Positions 34,785 through 44,989 are shown, numbered from the stretch's first letter. The stretch is 64,000 nt of DNA from an uncultured Clostridia bacterium (GCA_934120395.1 CAKOTZ010000005.1:53113-117112), one strand, 5' to 3'. The notes: generated from the sequence alone by a model not told the origin. A program made the numbers and translations.

Positions 34785-35809
34785 TTATTTACTACAATAA
34801 CTACACAAAATTGCCTCAAGTCCAACATTTAAGTCAATCTTTCCAATTTTATAATTATAATCTAAATCAGCTAACTCTTGTAACAACATGCGTAGTTTTT
34901 CTTCCTCAAAATATCCAGCCTGTTTTTTATATTTCCCCACTAAAAATGCTTGATTCGGCTTTAAATTTAAGCTTGAAGCAACATCTCTTTGGTATCTTCC
35001 GTGCTAATTTTACTATATATAGTTTTTTAAAGTGATTATATAGCGTTATTAATATTTTTTGTATTGGTTCCTTATTATACAATAAATTTTTAAGCACTTC
35101 CATTGCTTTGCCTATATCTTTATTTCCTAGATTATCAGTCAAATCAAAAATAACAGCTTCAATTTTCTTTATTGTTAAAGCTTCCATAGCTTCTTTTGTA
35201 ATTGTTCCGTCCTTTTCCAGCATACTCAATTAGTTTTCTAATTTCATTTATATTCTCTTGCATATCATTTCCAACTAATTCTACAAATTGCTTTAAAAGC
35301 TCTTCTTCAACATTTACTTCGTAAGAATTACAAATACTCTTTAGTTTTTTTACTAAATCTGTAGAGCGTAAATTTTCAAAGTTACAAACATTTCCAACCT
35401 TATCAATTAACTGATATAGGCTATTCGATTCTGCCTTCTCTTCATAAAATATTAGTAAAACCATTTCATTTATTTCTGCCAAATTTTCTTCGATATAAGT
35501 TACTACTTTATTTTGCAAATCAGTTAATTTTGTTTTCTTAGTTTTAGCTTCCTTCTTAAACAAACCACTATTTTTCACTATAATTAATTTTTTAGGATAT
35601 CCAAACGCAGGAGTTGCAATATCAGACAATAAGTTGTTTATATTGCTATCATCTATATTAATATAGTTAATGCCAGGAATTAGTTCTCCAAAATTATTTT
35701 TAATTTTTTTTAAAAGCATTTCAATTGCAAACTTATTTTCACCATATAGCAAATATATGCCTTGCAATTCTCCAAGCTTTACTCTCTTTTCTAATTCACT
35801 ACTTGTCAT
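34785..35809 (-). CDS. holA: DNA polymerase III delta subunit HolA, two +1 frameshifts at CGG
   Basis: Three frames together make a 340-aa delta subunit (clamp-loader wrench that opens the sliding clamp). Frame 1 (YLLYGENKFAIEMLLKKI to EIRKLIEYAGKG) meets CGG as codon 201 (35207-35209). Skipping the C gives GKGGTITKEAMEALTIKKIEAVIFDLTDNL. That frame meets a second CGG (34999-35001, about codon 270); skipping gives VKLAGRYQRDVASSLNLKPNQAFLVGKYKKQAGYF and the normal C-terminus LGLEAILCSYCSK-like end at 34785. The gene is essential in bacteria, so both shifts must work or the sequence is wrong at two places in the same way. Confidence 0.87.
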
Positions 35810-35842
35810 TTAACCCCTCCTGTTCCTTATTAAATACCAAAC

Positions 35843-36328
35843 TTATAACTTTTCAGAAAATTTTGAAGAATGTGCATGGCAAATTCCTATTGCCATGCTA
35901 TCTGTAATATCATCAAGTTTTGGAACTTCTTTTACATTTAAAATCGCTTTAACCATTTGCTGAACCTGTTTCTTATCTGCACGTCCATATCCCACTACTG
36001 CCTGTTTTACCTGCAATGGTGTATATTCAAACGTAGGAATACAATTTTTACATCCAACAACCAGTACAATTCCTCTAGCTTGTGCTACATTAATTGCAGT
36101 TTTTATATTTTGGTTAAAAAACAATTCCTCAACCGATATTGCGTCTGGTTTATATTCTTTAACAATTGCATCAAGTTCGTCGTATATTGCTGTTAACCTT
36201 AAAGGAAACGAAACACCAGCTTTTGTTGTTACAGCTCCACTTGTTATTAGCTTAAACTTGTTTCCATTGTACTCAATAATACTATATCCTGTTATTGCAA
36301 AGCCAGGGTCAATCCCCAATATTCTCAT
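35843..36328 (-). CDS. ruvC: crossover junction endodeoxyribonuclease RuvC
   Basis: 161 aa. It resolves Holliday junctions with RuvAB. The acidic active-site residues are visible: Asp7 in GIDPGFAITG, Glu in SVEELFFNQN and the C-terminal pair in LDDITDSMAIGICH. The start overlaps the end of the debranching-enzyme gene by 20 nt. That upstream gene ends in TGA (36309-36311), so UGA is a normal stop here. It is slightly short of the family at the C-terminus. Confidence 0.95.
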   Translation of the reverse strand: MRILGIDPGFAITGYSIIEYNGNKFKLITSGAVTTKAGVSFPLRLTAIYDELDAIVKEYKPDAISVEELFFNQNIKTAINVAQARGIVLVVGCKNCIPTFEYTPLQVKQAVVGYGRADKKQVQQMVKAILNVKEVPKLDDITDSMAIGICHAHSSKFSEKL

Positions 36329-38360
36329 TTTTATTTACCTTCTTTTCCTCATGTATTATTCTAAAAATTTCACTTACACTCCATGCCTGTGCTACAGTAC
36401 CTCTTGGAATATATGGTTCTCTTGAATCATATATCTCAGATATACTTCCAACAGCTCCATCTTGATATATTGCCTTGGTAAAAGTATTTTTAACATTTTT
36501 CAAAAAGTCATTGTATTCTTCTTCAAATTGTTTTTTTCTTTTACGATTTTTTTCAGCATCTAATCTATTTTTCAATGCTCTTTGGTAAATACCCAATAAC
36601 CATGGCCAGGTAATTCCTTGGTGATATGACCTATCTCTCTTTGTTCCGTCTCCATCATATACCTCAACATACCCCTCTTCGCCTTTTGCAAGAGTTTTTA
36701 GGCCATAAGGATTTAATAACTTTAATTTAACAGTTTCTATTATTTCATCAGCAATTGCACTATTAGGCTCTATTACTGGATAAGTTAATGCTAAACTAAA
36801 CAATTGGTTAGGTCTTATTTTATCGTCCCCAACTACATCATAAAGGCACTTTTTTTCTTTATTATAGAATTTTTCTTTAAAAGCTTTTTTATTTAATTCG
36901 GCCATTTCTTTATATTTTTTTGCTTTATCCTTTTTGCCAAATTTATTGCTAAAAAACTCCATAGTTTTTAATGTATTGTACCACATAGCATTTATTTCAA
37001 CGGCATTTCCATTTCGTGGAGTTATTGCACAATTTCCAACTTTAGCATCCATCCAAGTGTTTTGTGTATCTTTTGTTCCACTTACAATCAAATTGTTATC
37101 ATCTAAATAAATATTGTTATCATCAAAATCAATTCCTTTTGTATATGATTCGATAATTTTTTCTAATATAACATATAACTCTGCCTTTACAAATTTATAA
37201 TCACCTGTGTAATATACATATCTATTTATTTGCTCAAATAATAGTAAAGAACTATCCACGCTATTATATAAAGGTCTGTTATCAAAACCAGAATATCCAT
37301 TCGGAACTAATCCATATTTAATATTTCGAATAAATGTAAATAATACTTCTTTTGCAATGCTAAATCTTCTTGTTATTAGTAATAATCCCTCAAAAGCAAT
37401 TAATGCGTCTCTACCCCAGTCTAAAAACCAGTGATAGCCTGCAATAAGTGTATGCAACCTAAAGCTTGGTCTGTATACAACAAAATTATCACTTGCAATA
37501 ATTAAATCACGTATAAGATGATTTTCACTGCTATTTTCGTCACCTTCAATTAGTTTTGTGTCAAAGATAATTCCTTGCAATCTGCTTATTTCATTGTTTA
37601 TAACATTTCTAGCATTAATTTCTTCTATATTTTCCTCCAAGGAACAAGTAAAAGTAATCTCTTTTTCTTCATTTGGCTCAATTTCAATTTCATAGTGTCC
37701 TGGCACGCAATGATTTTCTTCTGCATAAAATCCTCTTTTTTCTTCCTCTACATAATACATATTATAGTAATAATCATTTTGATGTTCTATGTATTGTCCA
37801 TCTGAACATTTAAAATATATAGGATATGAAACATTGTTATCTAGTATTACTTTTATTTTATGACTACTTACAGTTTGCCTAACCTCAAATCTTGCATTGG
37901 CACTTAATGAATGGAAATCTCTAAAATTAAGCAAAGGTGCTAAATTTAATTTAGCACTTTTAGAACCATTTTTAATTTTATATAAAATACATACCGTATT
38001 CTTTCCGTATTCCATACAAATAACTTTGCTTATCTTAACATCACCAATTTCATACATAAATACAGGTAAATATTCTTTTTGAAAGCAATCTAAATTTTTA
38101 TATCCATCAGCAATATAATTTCTACCCATATTGGTATATAAAATAGTCTTTTTACCATCTATTTCTATGCTTTCATCAACTTTTGATAATATAACATGTC
38201 TTCTAGCTGGTGGAGTTAAACTTGCTACAAGAAGTCCATGATACTTTCTTGTATTTGCTCCTAATATAGTTGAAGAACTATATCCACCAATTCCATTTGT
38301 AATTATCCATTCTTTTTCAATTGCTTCGTCAAACTTAATTTCCTTATTTAAGTACTTCAT
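36309..38360 (-). CDS. glycogen debranching enzyme-like amylo-alpha-1,6-glucosidase
   Basis: 683 aa. An N-terminal GDE_N_bis-like beta domain (about 10-240, ITNGIGGYSSSTILGANTRKYHGLLV) precedes an (alpha/alpha)6 catalytic domain (about 290-670) with HWFLDWGRDALIAFEG, QNTWMDAKVGN and RSYHQGITWPWLLGIYQRAL. It should hydrolyse alpha-1,6 branch points of glycogen or related glucans. The C-terminal Lys-rich tail overlaps ruvC. No other glycogen genes are adjacent. Confidence 0.88.
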   Translation of the reverse strand: MKYLNKEIKFDEAIEKEWIITNGIGGYSSSTILGANTRKYHGLLVASLTPPARRHVILSKVDESIEIDGKKTILYTNMGRNYIADGYKNLDCFQKEYLPVFMYEIGDVKISKVICMEYGKNTVCILYKIKNGSKSAKLNLAPLLNFRDFHSLSANARFEVRQTVSSHKIKVILDNNVSYPIYFKCSDGQYIEHQNDYYYNMYYVEEEKRGFYAEENHCVPGHYEIEIEPNEEKEITFTCSLEENIEEINARNVINNEISRLQGIIFDTKLIEGDENSSENHLIRDLIIASDNFVVYRPSFRLHTLIAGYHWFLDWGRDALIAFEGLLLITRRFSIAKEVLFTFIRNIKYGLVPNGYSGFDNRPLYNSVDSSLLLFEQINRYVYYTGDYKFVKAELYVILEKIIESYTKGIDFDDNNIYLDDNNLIVSGTKDTQNTWMDAKVGNCAITPRNGNAVEINAMWYNTLKTMEFFSNKFGKKDKAKKYKEMAELNKKAFKEKFYNKEKKCLYDVVGDDKIRPNQLFSLALTYPVIEPNSAIADEIIETVKLKLLNPYGLKTLAKGEEGYVEVYDGDGTKRDRSYHQGITWPWLLGIYQRALKNRLDAEKNRKRKKQFEEEYNDFLKNVKNTFTKAIYQDGAVGSISEIYDSREPYIPRGTVAQAWSVSEIFRIIHEEKKVNKNENIGD

Positions 38361-38394
38361 TTGTAACCTCCAATAAACATATATTCTTTACTGC

Positions 38395-39957
38395 TTATTT
38401 TTTGTCCTTTGAATTTGCATTGTAAAGAGAACCTGTTTCTTCAAAAATCTCTTTATTTTTTTGTCTTGAATTGTCACTGCCTTGTATAGACTTTATTCTT
38501 TCACTATATTTTTCATTAAATTTGCTCTTTGATTTTAATTCTTTGTTTTGTTTATATTCTATCTTTTTCTTGGTTTTTCTTTTTACTTTATCATTTTTTT
38601 CTTTGTGTTTCTCTTTTTTCTTTTGATCTTTCAATTTTGAATTTAATAAAATATATTGAGTATCATATTGTAAATCCTTAAATTTTAAATCACTACAAAT
38701 TAATTCCATAATCGAGCTTGCAACCATGTCAGCGTTATGTCTAATATATTCTCCCTCTATAGTAGACAAGTTCTTTTGAATTATATTTATATTTTTATTT
38801 CTAACCTTTTGTAAATCTCTTTCAACTATATCCGCACCAAGTTTATTATATTTTCTTACAAATTCAGGAACAATTTCTCCTGTATCACAAATACAATAAT
38901 CTATAATTCCTGTTCCAGCATGCTCAATAATAGCATCAATATGATCAGATATTCCATAATTATCTGTCTGTCCTGGTTGAGTCATAATGTTACTTACATA
39001 TATTTTAAATGCCTTACTTTCTTTAATAGTCTTAGCAACATTTTTTACTAATAAGTTAGGTATAATATTTGTATATAAACTACCTGGTCCAATTACAATA
39101 GCATCTGCGTCTGCAATAGCCTCTAATACTCCTGGAGCTGGCTTACAATTTGTTGGTCTAATAAATATACGATTAATTTTTGATACTTTATCATAAGTAA
39201 CCGAAGGTATCTTGTTTTTTTCTTTTACAATTGTTCCATCTTCTAATTCAGCACATATATCAATTTTGTCTTGAGTTACAGGTAAAACCTTTCCAGTTAT
39301 ATTTAACACCTTATTACTATTTTTTACACTATCTGAAACATTTCCATATATCTCTTCCATTGCTGATAAATATATATCTCCAAAACATAAGTTATTTAGT
39401 CTTGCATTTTGAAATTTATATTTTAATAATCTTTCCATTTCTTCTTTATTATCAGATAAAGAAGCTATACTGTCTTTAATATCATCCATTGGTAATAAAT
39501 TTAGTTGTGCCCTTGAATCAGTTGGAGCATTACCATAATCAGATACAGTAACGATAGCTGTAATGTTGCTAGTGTAGTTTTTTAAACCTCTAATAACATT
39601 GTTTAAACCATTGCCACCGCCAATAACTACAATTTTTGGTCCTTTTTCATAAACATTTTTGTTGAAAATAAGAGATTGTATGTTAACCTGTGCTTTTTGT
39701 CTATTAGCTAAATCTGTATCATTAGCCTCAATAACCAACTCTAATGTTCTTTTCTGAATATATATTAATCCCAATATAACAAAGGTAAAGCCCAAAACAA
39801 AGGCACCAACAATTTTTATTAAAGCTTTCGCATCTAGTTCAACACCAACCATCATTTTTGAAAGTCCATAGCAAACTAATATAATTCCTATTAAAATTAA
39901 ACACATCCATCTTTTTATTTTTGTACTTCCCTTAAACCATGCTAAAAAACCCTTCAT
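38395..39957 (-). CDS. yvcK: YvcK/GlmR-family gluconeogenesis and cell-shape factor with membrane anchor
   Basis: 520 aa, longer than the usual ~320. Two hydrophobic helices (about 17-37 and 46-66) precede the CofD-like Rossmann domain (about 100-420), with VVIGGGNGLNNVIRGL, DYGNAPTDSRAQLNLLPMDD and GPGSLYTNIIPNLLV. The family binds UDP-GlcNAc and links central carbon flow to wall synthesis. A Lys/Glu-rich, probably disordered tail (about 440-520) is unusual. murB follows 49 nt upstream in the same direction, which fits a wall-synthesis context. Confidence 0.88.
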   Translation of the reverse strand: MKGFLAWFKGSTKIKRWMCLILIGIILVCYGLSKMMVGVELDAKALIKIVGAFVLGFTFVILGLIYIQKRTLELVIEANDTDLANRQKAQVNIQSLIFNKNVYEKGPKIVVIGGGNGLNNVIRGLKNYTSNITAIVTVSDYGNAPTDSRAQLNLLPMDDIKDSIASLSDNKEEMERLLKYKFQNARLNNLCFGDIYLSAMEEIYGNVSDSVKNSNKVLNITGKVLPVTQDKIDICAELEDGTIVKEKNKIPSVTYDKVSKINRIFIRPTNCKPAPGVLEAIADADAIVIGPGSLYTNIIPNLLVKNVAKTIKESKAFKIYVSNIMTQPGQTDNYGISDHIDAIIEHAGTGIIDYCICDTGEIVPEFVRKYNKLGADIVERDLQKVRNKNINIIQKNLSTIEGEYIRHNADMVASSIMELICSDLKFKDLQYDTQYILLNSKLKDQKKKEKHKEKNDKVKRKTKKKIEYKQNKELKSKSKFNEKYSERIKSIQGSDNSRQKNKEIFEETGSLYNANSKDKK

Positions 39958-40006
39958 TTTATATAACTCCTCTTTCTTACGTGCATTTTAACACTTAGTT
40001 TTTAAT

Positions 40007-40927
40007 TTATTCTTCACCTATTACTTCTATTTCCAATTCTAAATTTACATTAAACTTCTTATTTACCTCTTGTTTAATATAATTGCTAAGTTCCAAAATA
40101 TCCTTAGCTGTAGCTCCACCTTCGTTTACAATAAAGCCAGCATGTTTTGTTGAAACTTTTGCTCCACCTATTTGATATCCTTTTAAACCACATTCATCAA
40201 TTAATTTTGCTGTAATAAATCCATTTCCTCTCTTAAAAGTACTTCCAGCATTGGGTTTATCCATTGGCTGTTTTTCCATTCTAGATTTAGTATTTTCCTG
40301 CATTGTATATTCAATCTGCTCTTTATTTCCTATTGGTAATTTAAGCTTCGTTTCTAATATAACTCCATCAATCTTTGAAAAAACACTATTTCTGTATTCA
40401 AATTCATGCTGTTTGTTTGATATCTTTTTTACATTTCCATCATAGTCTATAAAAGTTGTTGTTGCAACCACTTCTTTCATTTCAGAACCATAGGCTCCGG
40501 CGTTCATACGTATAGCACCACCTATACTTCCAGGAATACCTACTGCAAATTCTAAACCAGTTGCAGAGTTTTCTTTTGCCATTTTAGATACTTTAATAAG
40601 TGGAACTCCTGCTCCTGCTGTAATAACAACTCCATTTTCGTCTTTTTCTACTTCAACATTTTGTAAATTTGCTTTTACAACTATTCCTCTTATTCCTCCA
40701 TCTTTAACTAGTAGGTTAGTTCCATTTCCCATTATTGTTATTGGAATTTTCTCTATTTTAGACAATTCAATTAAATATTGTATTTCCTCCATATTAGTTG
40801 CCTTAACAAAAAAGTCTGCATTACCTCCTGTTTTAAAAGAAGTATGTTTACTCATTGGTTCGTTTCTTAATACTTTTGTAGGTTCGATTTTTTCTGTTAT
40901 TTTTTTATAAATAGCATCTAAATCCAC
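40007..40927 (-). CDS. murB: UDP-N-acetylenolpyruvoylglucosamine reductase MurB
   Basis: 306 aa, FAD-dependent enzyme that reduces UDP-GlcNAc-enolpyruvate to UDP-MurNAc. Motifs: HTSFKTGGNADFFV, MGNGTNLLVKDGG, GIPGSIGGAIRMNAGAYGSEM for FAD binding, and PNAGSTFKRGNG with the catalytic Ser. Length and missing loop indicate the type II (Firmicutes) form. It lies between fhs and yvcK. Confidence 0.96.
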   Translation of the reverse strand: MDLDAIYKKITEKIEPTKVLRNEPMSKHTSFKTGGNADFFVKATNMEEIQYLIELSKIEKIPITIMGNGTNLLVKDGGIRGIVVKANLQNVEVEKDENGVVITAGAGVPLIKVSKMAKENSATGLEFAVGIPGSIGGAIRMNAGAYGSEMKEVVATTTFIDYDGNVKKISNKQHEFEYRNSVFSKIDGVILETKLKLPIGNKEQIEYTMQENTKSRMEKQPMDKPNAGSTFKRGNGFITAKLIDECGLKGYQIGGAKVSTKHAGFIVNEGGATAKDILELSNYIKQEVNKKFNVNLELEIEVIGEE

Positions 40928-40947
40928 ATTATCAACTCCATTCTCAG

Positions 40948-42609
40948 TTAGAAAATTCCATTAATGTCACCATTTGTATCTAAACCTATGTTTTCTGCTG
41001 CAGGTATTTCCGGCAATCCTGGCATTGTATAAATATTACCTGTCATTACAACTATAAAACCAGCTCCTGCTTTTAAAATTATTTCTCTTACGTTTATATT
41101 AAATTTATTAAGGCATTCTAAATTTTTAGGGTCATCAGATAATGAATATTGCGTTTTTGCAATACAAACAGGTAATTGACCATAACCCATATCTTCTATT
41201 TTTTTAATTTGCTCCATACTTTCTGGTGAAAATATTACATCTTCAGCACCATATACTTTTTTAGCTACTTTTCTAATTTTTTCTTGTATTGATTCTTCCA
41301 AAGAATAAATATATTCTGGATTTGAATGTTCATCAGCTAATTCAACAATATTTTGTGCTAAATCAATAGCTCCTTCTCCACCTTTTTCCCATGCTTCTAC
41401 AACGCTAACTTTTACTCCAATTTTGCCAATTTCTTCTCTTAAGTATTCAATTTCCTCATCAAAATCATATCTGTACTTATTTATTGCAACCACAACATTT
41501 AATTTAAAATTATCCTTAAGATTTTCTATATGCTTTTTTAGGTTATTAATTCCCTCACTTAAAGCTTCAATATTTTTCTGAGTTAAATTCTCTTTTATAC
41601 TTCCACCATGATATTTTAAAGCTTTTATTGTTGCAACACATACAGCTACATCAGGCTTTACATTAGTTATTCTTGTTTTTATGTCCATAAATTTTTCAGC
41701 ACCTAGATCAGCTCCAAACCCAGCCTCTGTTACAACATAATCTGCCAATTTAAGTGCCATATTAGTTGCAACTACACTATTACAGCCATGCGCAATATTT
41801 GCAAATGGACCTCCATGTACTAGTGCTGGTGTGTTTTCTAATGTTTGAACTAAATTTGGATTAAAAGCATCTCTTAGTAGTACCGTCATTGCGCCTTCAG
41901 CTTTTAGATCTTTAGCAGTTATTGGTTCATTGTCTTCATTGTATCCAACTATAATTCTAGAAATTCGATTTTGCAAATCTGTCAAATTTTTAGCTAGGCA
42001 AAAAATTGCCATAATTTCAGATGCAACACTTATATCAAAACTATCTTCCCTTTGTATAGATTTCTTTTCGTCATTCAAGTTAATTTTAATTCTTCTAAGT
42101 GCTCTATCATTTAAATCTAAGCATCTTCTCCATACGACCTTTTTAAATTTTAACTTATTTCCAAAATAAATATGGTTATCAATCATAGCAGATAACAAAT
42201 TATTAGCACTGGTAATTGCATGAATATCTCCTGTAAAGTGGAGGTTAACATCCTCCATAGGTGCAATTTGTGCATATCCGCCACCAGTAGCACCGCCTTT
42301 CATTCCAAAAACCGGTCCTAACGATGGCTCTCTCAATGCTAATATAGATTTTTTTCCAATTTTTCTTAGTCCATCAGCTAAACCTATAGATACTGTTGTT
42401 TTTCCTTCCCCCATTGGAGTAGGGTTTATTGCTGTAACCAAAATTAATTTAGCATTTTTCTGTTCAGCTATTTTTTCATACCATTTATTATCAATTTTTG
42501 CTTTTTGCTTTCCATAACTGTGTACATATTGTTCTGGGATTCCTAAATCATTTACTATTTTATCTATAGGTTTTAATTTTGCCTTTCTTGCAATTTCAAT
42601 ATCTGTCAT
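40948..42609 (-). CDS. fhs: formate--tetrahydrofolate ligase
   Basis: 553 aa, full length. It makes 10-formyl-THF from formate, THF and ATP and is widespread in Clostridia. The P-loop TPMGEGKTTVSIGL is at about 66-79, followed by KGGATGGGYAQ, DIHAITSANNLLSAMIDN and EAGFGADLGAEKF. It supplies the formyl donor used by Fmt, which is encoded 4 kb away, but the two are not in one operon. Confidence 0.97.
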   Translation of the reverse strand: MTDIEIARKAKLKPIDKIVNDLGIPEQYVHSYGKQKAKIDNKWYEKIAEQKNAKLILVTAINPTPMGEGKTTVSIGLADGLRKIGKKSILALREPSLGPVFGMKGGATGGGYAQIAPMEDVNLHFTGDIHAITSANNLLSAMIDNHIYFGNKLKFKKVVWRRCLDLNDRALRRIKINLNDEKKSIQREDSFDISVASEIMAIFCLAKNLTDLQNRISRIIVGYNEDNEPITAKDLKAEGAMTVLLRDAFNPNLVQTLENTPALVHGGPFANIAHGCNSVVATNMALKLADYVVTEAGFGADLGAEKFMDIKTRITNVKPDVAVCVATIKALKYHGGSIKENLTQKNIEALSEGINNLKKHIENLKDNFKLNVVVAINKYRYDFDEEIEYLREEIGKIGVKVSVVEAWEKGGEGAIDLAQNIVELADEHSNPEYIYSLEESIQEKIRKVAKKVYGAEDVIFSPESMEQIKKIEDMGYGQLPVCIAKTQYSLSDDPKNLECLNKFNINVREIILKAGAGFIVVMTGNIYTMPGLPEIPAAENIGLDTNGDINGIF

Positions 42610-42624
42610 TACTTTCCTCCAATA

Positions 42625-43065
42625 TTATAACACTAAACCAACAATTATTCCAATTATTGCTCCGACCATTACTTCTTTTGGGCTATGTCCTAAAACTTCC
42701 ACTAATTTTTCTTGTACTTGACCTACTTCTAATCCAGGTGTTTCAATAATTTTATTTAATAATTTAGCCTGTTTTCCAGCTGCTCTTCTAACACCAGCAG
42801 CATCATACATTACAACTAATGCAAATATAACAGCTAATCCAAACATTGGTGTATCAAAACCTACATCTTTTCCAATTAAAGCTGCTAGAGAACAAACAAC
42901 AGCTGAATGTGAGCTTGGCATTCCACCCGCTCCCAATATTCTTTTAAAATTAAATTTCTTTTCTTTTACTAAATCCCATATTAACTTAAAGATTTGAATG
43001 CTTAACCATAAAAAAAACGGAATATAAATATATTTATTTGTGATACCCGCTATGAAATCTTCCAT
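42625..43065 (-). CDS. divergent PAP2-family membrane protein (DUF212/YuiD)
   Basis: 146 aa with about four hydrophobic helices. The AGGMPSSHSAVVCSLAALIG motif and YDAAGVRRAAGKQA are typical of the YuiD-like divergent PAP2 family, which is related to lipid phosphatases though the reaction is not established. It is 15 nt upstream-adjacent to fhs and follows xseB. Confidence 0.88.
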   Translation of the reverse strand: MEDFIAGITNKYIYIPFFLWLSIQIFKLIWDLVKEKKFNFKRILGAGGMPSSHSAVVCSLAALIGKDVGFDTPMFGLAVIFALVVMYDAAGVRRAAGKQAKLLNKIIETPGLEVGQVQEKLVEVLGHSPKEVMVGAIIGIIVGLVL

Positions 43066-43086
43066 TTGCTCTTTCCCCTTTTTACC

Positions 43087-43329
43087 TTATATTTCATTTG
43101 ATGGCACAAAGTTTTCTTCTACTAATTCTTCGTCCTTCTTAATTAAAATATTTATCCTTTTTTCGACATTTTGCAACATTTCATTGCATTTTTTTGATAA
43201 CTGTATACCTAATTCAAATTTTTCAACAGATTCCTCTAGATTTAAGGTTCCCTTTTCTAATTCTTGTACCACCTGTTCTAGAGCTTTCATTGTTTCTTCA
43301 AAACTCATTTCTTTATTGTCGTCTTTCAT
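43087..43329 (-). CDS. xseB: exodeoxyribonuclease VII small subunit
   Basis: 80 aa from the ATG at 43329, which has GAGGTGG upstream. The pattern MSFEETMKALEQVVQELEKGTLNLEESVEKFELGIQLSKKCNEML is diagnostic. XseB forms long helical legs that regulate the XseA nuclease; xseA is encoded in the same operon, separated by one small membrane gene. Confidence 0.95.
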   Translation of the reverse strand: MKDDNKEMSFEETMKALEQVVQELEKGTLNLEESVEKFELGIQLSKKCNEMLQNVEKRINILIKKDEELVEENFVPSNEI

Positions 43330-43341
43330 TTTCCACCTCAT

Positions 43342-43785
43342 TTATTGCATTTTTGCAGTATTTTTACTTACGTCAACGTCATACCAAACTACAACGCTTG
43401 TTGTTTCCTTATCTCTAACACTAACAACATATTTCCCATCTTCATTTACTTCATCAACGTAAAAATATACGCTATCATCTTTTCCCCAATCTGCTTTTAC
43501 TAAATCCATTGCTTTTTTTCTGCCATCTTGAGTATCTGGTCCAGTTGTATTCTCAGTTTTAGAAATAACATTTTGTGTAGTATTTTGTACATTTGTTGCT
43601 ACCGTATTATTATTTTCAAACTCATTATTTAAATATATTGTATTATTTTCAATTTCATTCATAGTATTTGTTAGATTTGTTGTTTCATTTGTTGACAAAT
43701 TAGTTACTTGATGTGACAAATATATTGCCAATCCTACAATTAAAATAACAACAACAAACATTATAATAGTTTTTTTATTTTTCAT
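43342..43785 (-). CDS. membrane-anchored protein of unknown function between xseA and xseB
   Basis: 147 aa. One N-terminal hydrophobic helix (about 5-24), a long Asn/Thr-rich spacer (about 28-85), then a small folded domain (about 88-147, GRKKAMDLVKADWGKDDSVYFYVDEVNEDGKYVVSVRDKETT) reminiscent of PepSY-type or similar extracytoplasmic modules. I do not recognise a named family. It splits the usual xseA-xseB pair. Confidence 0.7.
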   Translation of the reverse strand: MKNKKTIIMFVVVILIVGLAIYLSHQVTNLSTNETTNLTNTMNEIENNTIYLNNEFENNNTVATNVQNTTQNVISKTENTTGPDTQDGRKKAMDLVKADWGKDDSVYFYVDEVNEDGKYVVSVRDKETTSVVVWYDVDVSKNTAKMQ

Positions 43786-43798
43786 ACCTCATCTCTCC

Positions 43799-44989
43799 TT
43801 ATATTACTTTCGCAGTTTTTGTTCCATCATAAAATTTTAGTTTTACCGTATCGTCTTTATGTATTTCATTAACACTCTTTATAATCTTATCAGCATTGTT
43901 TTCGGCAATACAATATCCTCTGGTTAATGTTTTTAGCGGACTTAATGCATCTAGTTTTGTAATTAAACTCATGGCTTCAGCTTTTGATTCTGTTTCCTTC
44001 ATTTTTATGCATGATTCCATATTTTTAATTAGCTTGTCTAAAGTAATATAATGTTCATTTACCTTTTGTAATGGTTCTGTAAACGCTGGAGATTTTATAC
44101 ATTTTTCATATTTTAACCTCATTAATTCTGCTTTTTTTTCAAGTGCCATCTTACATCTTTTATGATACAAGTCTAATTTTCGCTTTAATTCAACGACATC
44201 TGTAACAGCTAATTCAGCTGCAGCAGAAGGTGTTGGTGCTCTTAAATCGGCCACAAAGTCAGCAATTGTAAAATCTGTTTCATGTCCAACTGCTGAAATT
44301 ATAGGAATCTCCGATTCAAATATAGCTCTTGCAACTATTTCTTCATTAAAAGGCCATAGATCCTCTAACGAACCTCCACCCCTAGCTAAAATTAATACAT
44401 CAGCCAATTTTTTTTCATTCATTAATTTTATTGCGTCAGCTATTTTTTCTCCTGCTCCATCACCTTGTACAGGAACCGGCAAAAGACGTATATAAACATT
44501 AGGATTTCTTCTCGTTGATACATTAATAATATCTCTTATAACAGACCCCGTTTTCGAACTAAGAACGCCAACTACTTTTGGCATAAACGGAATCGCTTTT
44601 TTATGAGATTTATCAAAATATCCTTCTAATTCCAATTTCTTTTTTAGTTCTTCATATGCCTTATATAAATCTCCAATACCGTCTTCCTTCATAGCTTTGC
44701 AATATATTTGATACACGCCGTCTCTTTCGTAAACTGCAACTGTTCCTAAAATTAACACTTTCATTCCATCCTTAGGTGTAAAATTCAAGGTTGCTGTAGC
44801 TCCTTTAAACATTATACATTTTATTAAAGAATTTTCGTCTTTTAATGTGAAATATAGGTGACCTGTATAATGATGCTTAAAATTAGAAATTTCTCCACGT
44901 ATATATACATTATTTAAAAATTCATCGCCAGCTATTTTTTCTTTTACATATTTATTTAATTGCGTTACACTTATTGGCTCTGGTTTCAA
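43799..44989 (-). CDS. xseA: exodeoxyribonuclease VII large subunit
   Basis: 396 aa. The N-terminal OB domain (ISVTQLNKYVKEKIAGDEFLNNVYIRGEISNFKHHYTGHLYFTLKD) and the catalytic domain (VVGVLSSKTGSVIRDIINV, ARGGGSLEDLWPFNEE, ISAVGHETDFTIADFVADLRAPTPSAAAE) are complete. With XseB it degrades single-stranded DNA from both ends. It follows nusB by 12 nt. Confidence 0.96.
   Translation of the reverse strand: MKPEPISVTQLNKYVKEKIAGDEFLNNVYIRGEISNFKHHYTGHLYFTLKDENSLIKCIMFKGATATLNFTPKDGMKVLILGTVAVYERDGVYQIYCKAMKEDGIGDLYKAYEELKKKLELEGYFDKSHKKAIPFMPKVVGVLSSKTGSVIRDIINVSTRRNPNVYIRLLPVPVQGDGAGEKIADAIKLMNEKKLADVLILARGGGSLEDLWPFNEEIVARAIFESEIPIISAVGHETDFTIADFVADLRAPTPSAAAELAVTDVVELKRKLDLYHKRCKMALEKKAELMRLKYEKCIKSPAFTEPLQKVNEHYITLDKLIKNMESCIKMKETESKAEAMSLITKLDALSPLKTLTRGYCIAENNADKIIKSVNEIHKDDTVKLKFYDGTKTAKVI

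Noticed and set aside
36309..36328. UGA recoded as an amino acid
   Set aside because: The debranching-enzyme gene ends in TGA exactly where the family ends and ruvC overlaps it, so UGA is used as a normal stop.
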